In this document: in pieces, positions 33,095-40,395 of the stretch
Position numbering within the stretch: position 1 is the stretch's first letter
Layout of the letters: the number at the start of each line of letters is the position of its first letter
Origin: Cystobacter ferrugineus
GTDB lineage: Bacteria > Myxococcota > Myxococcia > Myxococcales > Myxococcaceae
Assembly (NCBI RefSeq): GCF_001887355.1
Contig: NZ_MPIN01000005.1
Span: forward strand, 490,681-554,680
Length of the DNA: 64,000 bases
Direction of reading: 5' to 3'
Program-made: the position numbers and the translations under genes
Notes under the pieces: generated by a model
Told to the model about the DNA's origin: nothing
Database searches by the model: none
The model's input: the letters and a program-made list of their open reading frames with translations, nothing else

Positions 33095-33538
33095 CTAGGG
33101 GCGCGCCCACTCCGCCACGGTCTCGACGACCTCCTCGATCGACAGGCAGAGGCGCTCCACCATCTTGTACATGAGGTCCGGCTCGCACTCGCCCTGGAGG
33201 AGCACCAGGGTGCGTTTGCCCGCCCCCACCGCCCACCCGAGTTCCAGATGGGCGCTCTTGCCACACGGCAGCACCAGCACACAGGCGTCACAAGCCCGGA
33301 GCGCGCCCATGTCCTTGTCGAACAGCGAGCGGGCCATGGGGTGATGGGTCAGCAGCTCCCGGAAGTGCGCCGGCTCGAAGCGCATCCGCGAGAGATCGTC
33401 CACCTGCTCGACGGTGGGCTCGCCCTGTCCGGAAGCGGACGCCTTGTAGTCATGAACCTCGTGGCCCGCGGCCCGGAGCGCGGACACCACCTGGGGCTGG
33501 AGCTCGTTCCGCCAGGACGACGCGACGTAGATTTTCAG
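33095..33538 (-). CDS. Nucleoside 2-deoxyribosyltransferase-like protein
   Basis: A protein of about 147 residues, a Rossmann-like fold of the nucleoside 2-deoxyribosyltransferase group. The first strand reads KIYVASSWRNELQPQVVSAL, and DKDMGALRACDACVLVLPCGKSAHLELGW matches the family, with Glu in SAHLELGW as the expected catalytic residue. To include the conserved strand the protein has to begin with CTG at 33538 (GGAGG upstream); starting at the GTG of VSALRAAGH would remove it. The gene is divergent from the Rv3378c-like gene with about 107 bases between them. It exchanges or cleaves bases on deoxynucleosides if active. Confidence 0.75.
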   Translation of the reverse strand: MKIYVASSWRNELQPQVVSALRAAGHEVHDYKASASGQGEPTVEQVDDLSRMRFEPAHFRELLTHHPMARSLFDKDMGALRACDACVLVLPCGKSAHLELGWAVGAGKRTLVLLQGECEPDLMYKMVERLCLSIEEVVETVAEWARP

Positions 33539-33645
33539 GGGACCTCCCTCGCTGAACCCGCGTGCACGCTACCGCGCAACGAGAGCCGTTGTCCCTGGCG
33601 GCGCACCAGGAGATGCTGAGGCGTCCCGAACGAGAAAGGCCCCGC

Positions 33646-34542
33646 GTGTCTCCCTCCACCGCGCCCACAGAAGCCGAGTTCCTCGCCGCGTCTCCCGAGC
33701 AGCTCTCGCGGTTCGCCCCCAAGGCCATGGTGGTCGCTCCCGGTGGAACACGCCGGGCCGCCGTGCTCTCCGGCATCAATCCGAACGGCGACGAGTACGT
33801 GCGCTGGTCCTTCGAGCAGATGACCGCGCAGTTCAACATGATGTTCCGCCACGGCGTGGAGCACCTCTTCACGGGCGCCATCACCCCCAACCAATGGAAG
33901 GAAGTGGGCGCCTACCGCGACCACCTGCTGCGCTGGGTGAAGGAGTCCCTGATGGGAGAGCGGGCCCTCGAGGCCTATGCCCAGAGCGGCTGGCGGGTGC
34001 GGCTCACGGGGTGGCAGGCCATTCCGGAGCTCGAGGAGGCCGCGGCGATCCTCGAGGAGAAGACGGCCCGGCGGAGCACACGCACGCTGTGGTACTGGGC
34101 CCTGCCCTCCTATGAGTCCGTCTGGGAGATGCTCCTGGCCACGGCGCACCAATCCGGGGCGCGCTCGCGCGAGGCGCTCATCCGCGCCACCTATGGGGAG
34201 GACGTTCCGCTCATCTCCCTCTACCTGGGCTTCTCCAAGCCCGAGGTCAGCCCCGTCCACCTGCCTCCCCTGCTGGCCGGACAAGTGCAGTGCTATTGGA
34301 CCGTGCGCCCGGGCTACAGCCTGGACGAGGCCGAGTTCCGCAGAATCCTCTACGACTATGCCTGTCTGCGGCCCACCTGGCGGGCGGACAAGACGGGCCG
34401 CGCGGAGAACGCCCTGCCCTACAAGGACGCCTGGATGCAAGGGCCAACGCTCGGCCTCGGCACGCGACTGGGCGAGGACTTCTGGTACCCCGCGGCGATC
34501 GCTCCGCTGCCTGCTTCCTCTCGGGACAAGACGCCCGTGTGA
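33646..34542 (+). CDS. Rv3378c-like prenyl transferase/phosphatase (cis-prenyltransferase fold)
   Basis: A 298-residue protein when begun at GTG 33646 (GAAAGG six bases upstream), close to the 296 residues of M. tuberculosis Rv3378c, the tuberculosinyl-adenosine/isotuberculosinol synthase. The order of motifs matches from memory: EAEFLAASPEQL, GTRR at 34-37, EALIRATYGEDVPLISLYLG, LLAGQVQCYWTVRPGYSLDE, and FRRILYDYACLRPTWR, with a final LGEDFWYPAA. In Rv3378c the Asp at position 34 (FDGTRR) is essential; here the residue is Gly33 (PGGTRR), so chemistry may differ. It would act on the product of the type II cyclase at 36646. It precedes the MCP gene by about 165 bases. Confidence 0.78.
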   Translation: MSPSTAPTEAEFLAASPEQLSRFAPKAMVVAPGGTRRAAVLSGINPNGDEYVRWSFEQMTAQFNMMFRHGVEHLFTGAITPNQWKEVGAYRDHLLRWVKESLMGERALEAYAQSGWRVRLTGWQAIPELEEAAAILEEKTARRSTRTLWYWALPSYESVWEMLLATAHQSGARSREALIRATYGEDVPLISLYLGFSKPEVSPVHLPPLLAGQVQCYWTVRPGYSLDEAEFRRILYDYACLRPTWRADKTGRAENALPYKDAWMQGPTLGLGTRLGEDFWYPAAIAPLPASSRDKTPV

Positions 34543-34707
34543 TGCCGTCCAGGATGTGGATTGACGGAGAGGACGGATCTCCACGGCCCGGGATTGAACA
34601 AACCGAGCAGCACGGGTGGGCCACCTTCCGCCCACTGGGATGTTCCTGGTAGAGAATGGCGTATCCCTCCATCAGTACGTCCGGAAAAACCCAGGGAGCG
34701 CCGGTTG

Positions 34708-36525
34708 ATGCAGACAGCAGACGCCTCACCCCAACAAGTCTTCCGTCAACTCAACCAGGTCTCCCTCCGTACCGTCACGGCGCACATCGGTCCGGTCGTG
34801 TACCTGCTCATGGTGATCACGGGCTTCTCGGGGCAGGAGTTGCTCGGGACGCTGTTCTTGCTGCTGCCCCCGCTGCTGCTCATCGGCGGCCTGGGGCCGC
34901 ACATGCTGCTCAAGTGGATGGTGACGCGCACCCTGCGCGAGCCGGATCCCACGGAGTCCCCCGCCGCCCGGCTCGATCGCATCCTGAGGCTGCCGCAGGC
35001 GTACGAGGGCGGACTCATCGCGCTGACCGCGCTCGGCGCGGCCATCTACGCCGCCGTCCCGACGTTCTACTACCCGGGCAAGAGCGCGTGGGCCATTCCC
35101 TGGTCCGTCGTCATCGTGGTGCTGCTGGGCATGCTCAGTGGCATCCACACGCGCTTGATGATCGAGCAGGTCCTCCGGCCCCACGCCATCGCGGAGTTTC
35201 AACGTCATCCGGAGTTTGATCTGGAAGGCACGGGTTTCACCTGGCCGCGCTACCGGTGGTACCTGCCCTATGCCTTCGGGCTGTTCATCCTGTGCGCGCT
35301 GACGGTGAGCTTCACGGTGCTCGGCCGGGAGGCCTACCCCGTCTATCTCCGCGTGCTGCAGCAGGTGGATGCCATGCCCCAGGGGCAGGCCTCCCCCATC
35401 CTGCGGGCGGCCGTGGGCCAGGTGCTCGAAGCCTCCGCCCTCCCGCTGTTGCTGCTCAACAGCTACGTGCTGGTGGTGGCCACGCTCTCGGCCCTGAGCC
35501 TCGCCCGGCATCTGTCGGAGGGCGCGCGCAGCGTGCAGGCCTCCATGGAGGCGCTGGCCGCGGGCGCGCCCATGCTGCCCCAGTGGTCCTCCACCGACGA
35601 GATCGGTGACCTGGCCGCCGCCACCGCCCGCGCCTTCGCCAAGCTGCGCGACTTCTCCCTGTCCCTGCGCGACTCCGCGGGCGCGCTCAAGAACAGCGCC
35701 GAGCAGCTCGGCATGTCCACCACCAAGCAGACCGAGGTGCTCACCCTCCAGGCCTCCGCCCTCCAGGAAACCCAGGTCACCGCCCAGGAAATCAAGCAGA
35801 CGTCCGCCATGGCCAGCCAGAAGGCGGAGAACGTGCTGCGCCAGACCGAGCGGGCCAATGAGATCAGCCAGGTGGGCGAGCAGGCCATCCAGCGCACCCT
35901 CGATGGGCTCAAGGCCATCCAAGGCCAGGTGAACGAGATGGCCTCGCGCATCCGCGCGCTCGACGAACGCGCCCGGCAGATCGGCCGCATCACCGAGAGC
36001 GTGAAGAGCCTGGCGGACCGCTCCAACATGCTCGCCCTCAACGCCGCCATCGAGGCGGTGCGCTCGGGCGAACACGGCAAGGGCTTTGGCGTGGTGGCGC
36101 GGGAGATCCGCTCGCTGGCGGATCAATCCATCAAGGCCACCCACAACGTGAGCATCATCCTCGAGGACATCTCCGAGGCCATCCGCACCACCGCCGCCAT
36201 CACCGAGGAGGGCTCGGCGAAGGTGGGCACCAGCCTGGGGGAGATCCGCGAGTTCGGCGAGACCCTCCAGCAGTTGTCCAACATCGTCCGGGACAACGCG
36301 CAATCCGTGCGGCAGATCACCACGGCGGTCAATCAGCAGGGCACGGGCATCACGCAGATCTTCCAGGCGGTGACGGATCTGTCGACGATGATGGACCAGA
36401 CCATGGCCCAGTTGAACACCTCCATGAGCGCGGTGGACCTCGTCCGGGACGTGTCGCACCAGGTGTCCAACTTCCTCGGCAACTACGGCTGGCAGCAGAA
36501 GCAGCAGGACCCCGAGTCGCACTGA
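34708..36525 (+). CDS. Methyl-accepting chemotaxis protein
   Basis: A protein of about 605 residues with four to six hydrophobic segments in the first 330 residues ([66 protein letters not shown]). A HAMP-like linker follows ([14 protein letters not shown]...[15 protein letters not shown]) and then the cytoplasmic coiled-coil. The hairpin tip [20 protein letters not shown] plus [20 protein letters not shown] is the CheA/CheW-binding region. No large periplasmic sensor domain is present, so it may sense membrane or internal cues. It sits between the two terpene-type genes in the same direction. Confidence 0.92.
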   Translation: MQTADASPQQVFRQLNQVSLRTVTAHIGPVVYLLMVITGFSGQELLGTLFLLLPPLLLIGGLGPHMLLKWMVTRTLREPDPTESPAARLDRILRLPQAYEGGLIALTALGAAIYAAVPTFYYPGKSAWAIPWSVVIVVLLGMLSGIHTRLMIEQVLRPHAIAEFQRHPEFDLEGTGFTWPRYRWYLPYAFGLFILCALTVSFTVLGREAYPVYLRVLQQVDAMPQGQASPILRAAVGQVLEASALPLLLLNSYVLVVATLSALSLARHLSEGARSVQASMEALAAGAPMLPQWSSTDEIGDLAAATARAFAKLRDFSLSLRDSAGALKNSAEQLGMSTTKQTEVLTLQASALQETQVTAQEIKQTSAMASQKAENVLRQTERANEISQVGEQAIQRTLDGLKAIQGQVNEMASRIRALDERARQIGRITESVKSLADRSNMLALNAAIEAVRSGEHGKGFGVVAREIRSLADQSIKATHNVSIILEDISEAIRTTAAITEEGSAKVGTSLGEIREFGETLQQLSNIVRDNAQSVRQITTAVNQQGTGITQIFQAVTDLSTMMDQTMAQLNTSMSAVDLVRDVSHQVSNFLGNYGWQQKQQDPESH

Positions 36526-36550
36526 CACGTTCTGACACGTTCTGACACGT
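36523..36550. repeat. Three 10-bp tandem repeats at the MCP stop
   Basis: TGACACGT occurs at 36523-36530, 36533-36540 and 36543-36550 with TC spacers. The first copy contains the stop codon of the MCP gene. It lies about 95 bases before the terpene cyclase start and could be an operator or a slippage repeat. Confidence 0.6.
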
Positions 36551-36645
36551 CGGCGTGAGGGCTCCAGGCGGGCGGACATCGAGGGGCCCCCTCCGTGGTC
36601 GAGTGGCTTTCATGTTAAAAAGTGAGCCCAACTCCAGGGAGCGAC

Positions 36646-38178
36646 ATGACCTCCACGGCCGAGCGGCTCATTGAAACGCTGAGAGCGGAGATCCTCGCTC
36701 TCGGTCAGCAGGGGGGAGTCGTCACCCCTTCCGTCTACGACACGGCGCAGGTGCTGCGGTACGCCCCTCCCGTGGATCCCCAACCCGTCATCGACTGGCT
36801 GCTGCGGCAGCAGCATGTGGACGGGGGCTGGGGACCCGAGGTCATGCCCCTGGCCCGGCACGTTCCCACGCTCGCGGCCGTGCTGGCGCTGCTGGTGTCC
36901 AGCGACTCGCCGGGCAGCCACGACGCGGCGGCGCGCGGGCTCGACTTCCTGCGCCGCACCGCGGAGCTGTGGTCCTTCGAGCAGGCGCTGCCGGATGACA
37001 TCCCGGTCGCCGTGGAGCTCGTCCTGCCCCGGTTGCTGGAGGACGCGGCCGCGCTGGGGCTCGAGCTGCCCCAACAGCCCTTCCGGTTGCTGCGCACGCT
37101 GGGCGAGCGGCGGCGCGGGTTGATCGCGCGGATGAAGCTGCGCGCGGGCACCACGCCCATCCACGCCTGGGAGGCGTGGGGCACCCAAGCGGAACCAGCG
37201 GTGGTCGACTCCTCGAAGGGCGTGGGCAACAGTCCCGCGGCGACCGCGCTCTGGCTGCATCGGCGCCGGGAGTCCTTCCCGGACGGAGCCCAGGAGCTGC
37301 GCGGCGCGGAGGAGTTCCTCGCGCGGGCCTCGGCGGCCACCCGGACGGGCATCCCGGGTGCCGTGCCCACGGTGTGGCCCATCCCGGGCTTCGAGCTGCC
37401 GTGGGGACTGCTCGCCCTGCGCTCCACGGGCCTCCTGTCCCACCCCGCCCTCCAGGACGTCCTCCGTCCGCAGTGGGAGCAGTTGCAGCGGGGGCTCAAG
37501 CCCGAGGGCATGGGCATGAGCGACAACTTCGACGTCGACGGGGACATCACCGCGACGACCGTGGCCCTGTTGGCCAACGCGGGCCACGAGGTGGATGGCC
37601 GCGTCCTGGAGCGCTACCGGCGCGAGGGGTTGTTCATCACCTACTCGCACGAGCTGCAACCCTCGCTGACCACGACGGCCCATGGCGTGCTGGCCCTGGC
37701 GATGCTCGGCCAGGACGCGTCCCAGCCCCTGCGCTTCCTCCTGGAGAAGCGCGGACACAACGGGGTGTGGGTGGGCGACAAGTGGCACTGCTCCTGGCTG
37801 TACGCCACCTCGCAGGTGATGGGCGCCCTGGCCCAGGCGGGCGCGGCGGCGGAGCTGCGCGCGAGCGCGGAGGCGATGATCGCCCTGCAGCGCGACGATG
37901 GAGGCTGGGGCGTGGGCACGGCCTCCAGCGCGTCGGAGACGGCCTTCGCCGTGCACGCGATGCATGGGCTGCGCTCGGCGCCGGGCGCTTGCGGCGTGGC
38001 GGTGCGGCGCGCGCTGCGCAAGGCCGCCGCGTGGCTCACGGCCTGGGAGGCCGCTCCCGGTGCCGCCGAGACGATGTGGATCGGCAAGGAGCTGTACGGC
38101 CCCGTCCGCGTGGATCGCGTCTTCGTGCTCTCCGCCCAGTTGGCGCTGGAGCTCGACCGCGAGCTGCTCTCTCGCTGA
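36646..38178 (+). CDS. Class II terpene cyclase (Rv3377c-like diterpene cyclase)
   Basis: A protein of about 510 residues, close to the 501 of Rv3377c. It has the alpha-alpha barrel of squalene-hopene/class II cyclases: QW-type motifs QQHVDGGWG and QRDDGGWGVG, an N-terminal SVYDTAQVLRY, and VWVGDKWHCSWLYATSQVMG near the C-terminus. The acid motif is D298-G-D300-I-T302 (FDVDGDITATT), close to the DxDTT form of Rv3377c rather than the plant DxDD. Such enzymes protonate GGPP to a bicyclic diphosphate. GGGAG precedes ATG 36646. Together with the Rv3378c-like gene it makes a two-enzyme diterpenoid set. No GGPP synthase gene is in the window. Confidence 0.85.
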   Translation: MTSTAERLIETLRAEILALGQQGGVVTPSVYDTAQVLRYAPPVDPQPVIDWLLRQQHVDGGWGPEVMPLARHVPTLAAVLALLVSSDSPGSHDAAARGLDFLRRTAELWSFEQALPDDIPVAVELVLPRLLEDAAALGLELPQQPFRLLRTLGERRRGLIARMKLRAGTTPIHAWEAWGTQAEPAVVDSSKGVGNSPAATALWLHRRRESFPDGAQELRGAEEFLARASAATRTGIPGAVPTVWPIPGFELPWGLLALRSTGLLSHPALQDVLRPQWEQLQRGLKPEGMGMSDNFDVDGDITATTVALLANAGHEVDGRVLERYRREGLFITYSHELQPSLTTTAHGVLALAMLGQDASQPLRFLLEKRGHNGVWVGDKWHCSWLYATSQVMGALAQAGAAAELRASAEAMIALQRDDGGWGVGTASSASETAFAVHAMHGLRSAPGACGVAVRRALRKAAAWLTAWEAAPGAAETMWIGKELYGPVRVDRVFVLSAQLALELDRELLSR

Positions 38179-38535
38179 AGCACCAGGGGGGCGTGCTCGG
38201 CGGGTAGCCCCGCCACGTGGGTGTGGCGAAACGACCCAACACGCTCCCCTCGGGAGTGAAGGCGATGAGCGCCCCGGGCGCTCGCGTCTCCCCCGCGCCT
38301 CTGAGAGGAGCCTTGCTCCCGGGCGATGGAATCCTTCCTACCTGAAGAACGGTTTGGCATGCGCCGTGCTCTGAGGGGTCCCTGGACACTCGGAGCAATC
38401 TCGGGTCTGTATGCGCCGCCCACATCACAGCAGCCAGACGGAAGGGGTCGTCTCGCCCATGCCCTCCTCTCTCGAGAGAGGGGCACGGGGGGGCGGTTGG
38501 ACGAGAACCCCGCGGGAATCCGACATGGAGAACGC
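38179..38535. other. Intergenic region
   Basis: A 357-base stretch before the ompA-like gene. No credible gene is seen; several minus-strand frames stay open but lack a start site and codon pattern. It must hold the OmpA promoter. Confidence 0.5.
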
Positions 38536-40374
38536 ATGAGCCATACCCACTCGGCAGGCCCCAGAGGCCTGTCGCTTTTCGCCACACTGATGCTTGCCGC
38601 CACATCGCTCGCCGGTTCGGACGCGCTCGCCCAGCCCACGGGCCTGGGCCGCTTCGAGCTGGAGCGCCTCGTGCTCAACCCCAACGGACAGGGCTCGCTC
38701 TCCGTGGGAACGGGCGAGCTGCTCCCCCAGGGGGGCTACCGGCTCTCGCTGCTGGGGCACTACGAGAACGATCCCCTGGTGATGTACCGGGACGGCAACC
38801 GGCTCGGCTCGGTGGTGCGCGACCGCGTCACCGCGCACCTGCTGGCGGCCTGGGCACCCCTGCGGTGGCTGGAGCTGGGCGCGCAGCTTCCCGTGGTGGC
38901 GTGGCAGAACGGGGATGACCTCTCCGGGCAGGGCGTGGGCGCACCGGCGCGCACGGGACTGGGCACGCCCATGGTGTACGCGCGGGTGGGGCTGCTCGCG
39001 CAGCAGCGCGAGGCGCCGTTGGATCTGGCGCTCGAGCTGGGTGTGGGCCTGCCCGTGGGCAGCGTGGACACGCTGTCGCGGGACGGGAGCGTGCGCCTCG
39101 AGCCCAAGGTGATGCTGGGCCGGCGCTTTGGTGGGCTGCGCGCGGGTGTGGAGGGCAGCGTGCTGCTGCGGCCCTCCGTCATGGTGGGCGGCGAGGAGGT
39201 GGAGGACGTGCTGGGCAGCGAGGTGCGCCTGGGCGCGGTGGTGGCCACGACGGGGCCGGGGCTGCGCGGCGAGCTGAATCTGCGCGGCGTCCTCCCGCTC
39301 GGCGGCCAGCCGCAGTCCATGGAACTGCTGGCCGGTCTGCGGCTGCCCCTGAGCGAGCGCGTCGAGGCCTATGCCCTGGGCGGTCCCGGCTTTGGTGACA
39401 CGCTCGGCACCCCCACCTTCCGCGCGCTGGTGGGTGTGGCGCTGGTCGATGGAAGGCCGCGTGACGCCGACAAGGACGGCATCCTGGACGACCAGGACAA
39501 GTGCCCCAACGAGGCGGGTCCGGCCGAGCGTCAGGGCTGCCCGGTGCGTGACGCCGACGGCGATGGCATCGAGGACGGCCAGGACAAGTGCCCCAACGAG
39601 GCGGGCCCGGCCGAGCGCCAGGGTTGCCCGGTGCGTGATGCCGACGGCGATGGCATCGAGGACGGTCAGGACAAGTGCCCCAATGAGGCGGGTCCGGCCG
39701 AGCGCCAGGGCTGCCCGGTGCGTGATGCCGACGGCGATGGCATCGAGGACGGCCAGGACAAGTGCCCCAGCGAGGCGGGCCCGGCCGAGCGCCAGGGTTG
39801 CCCGGTGCGTGATGCCGACAAGGACGGCATCGAGGATGGTCAGGACAAGTGCCCCACCGAGGCGGGTCTGAAGGAGCTGCGCGGCTGCCCGGCGAAGGAC
39901 AGCGACAACGACACCGTCGCGGACCACCTGGACAACTGCCCCAACGAGGCGGGTGTGGCCGACAACCAGGGCTGCCCGGCGAAGCAGAAGCAGATGGTGG
40001 CCATCCAGAAGGGCAAGCTGGAGATCAAGGAGCAGGTGTTCTTCGCCACGGGCAAGGCGGTCATCCAGCCGCGCTCCTTCAAGATGCTGGATCAGGTGGC
40101 CAAGGTGCTGCGCGAGCACCCCGAGGTGGAGCAGATGATCATCGAGGGCCACACCGACAACCGAGGCAAGGCGGAGGCCAACCGCAAGCTGTCCCAGACC
40201 CGGGCCGAGTCGGTGAAGAAGTACCTGGTGGGCAAGGGCGTGGAGGCGTCGCGCCTGGAGGCCAAGGGCTTCGGTCCCGACCAGCCCATCGCGTCCAACG
40301 ACACGGAGAAGGGCCGCGCGGCCAACCGCCGCGTGGATTTCATCATCACCACCCCCGAGCGCGAGCAGCAGTAG
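38536..40374 (+). CDS. OmpA-family protein with thrombospondin type 3 repeats
   Basis: A 612-residue outer membrane protein. The N-terminus is a signal peptide (LSLFATLMLAATSLAGSDALA). Residues about 35-300 form a beta-barrel (alternating hydrophobic strands such as GGYRLSLLGHYENDPLV). Six TSP3-type calcium repeats of about 29 residues follow (DADGDGIEDGQDKCPNEAG), then the OmpA C-terminal peptidoglycan-binding domain (IIEGHTDNRGKAEANRKLSQ, AANRRVDFII). It links the outer membrane to the wall. GGAG lies five bases before the ATG. The AgmC-like gene follows after 21 bases, so the pair is probably an operon. Confidence 0.92.
   Translation: MSHTHSAGPRGLSLFATLMLAATSLAGSDALAQPTGLGRFELERLVLNPNGQGSLSVGTGELLPQGGYRLSLLGHYENDPLVMYRDGNRLGSVVRDRVTAHLLAAWAPLRWLELGAQLPVVAWQNGDDLSGQGVGAPARTGLGTPMVYARVGLLAQQREAPLDLALELGVGLPVGSVDTLSRDGSVRLEPKVMLGRRFGGLRAGVEGSVLLRPSVMVGGEEVEDVLGSEVRLGAVVATTGPGLRGELNLRGVLPLGGQPQSMELLAGLRLPLSERVEAYALGGPGFGDTLGTPTFRALVGVALVDGRPRDADKDGILDDQDKCPNEAGPAERQGCPVRDADGDGIEDGQDKCPNEAGPAERQGCPVRDADGDGIEDGQDKCPNEAGPAERQGCPVRDADGDGIEDGQDKCPSEAGPAERQGCPVRDADKDGIEDGQDKCPTEAGLKELRGCPAKDSDNDTVADHLDNCPNEAGVADNQGCPAKQKQMVAIQKGKLEIKEQVFFATGKAVIQPRSFKMLDQVAKVLREHPEVEQMIIEGHTDNRGKAEANRKLSQTRAESVKKYLVGKGVEASRLEAKGFGPDQPIASNDTEKGRAANRRVDFIITTPEREQQ
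39463..39980. repeat. 87-bp tandem repeats coding for TSP3 units
   Basis: Six tandem units of about 87 bases; the first four to five are nearly identical at DNA level, the last two more diverged. They encode the calcium-binding DADGDGIEDGQDKCP motif and keep the frame. Copy number is likely to vary between strains. Confidence 0.85.
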
Positions 40375-40395
40375 CCGGAGAGGAATTCGAAGAAC

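Noticed and set aside
36523..36550. Tandem repeats as a CRISPR-like array
   Set aside because: Unit is 10 bp with 2-bp spacers; no cas genes.
38036..38400. Minus-strand frame reading GALIAFTPEGSVLGRFATP
   Set aside because: Lacks a start site and overlaps the terpene cyclase; may be chance or a remnant, not enough to call.
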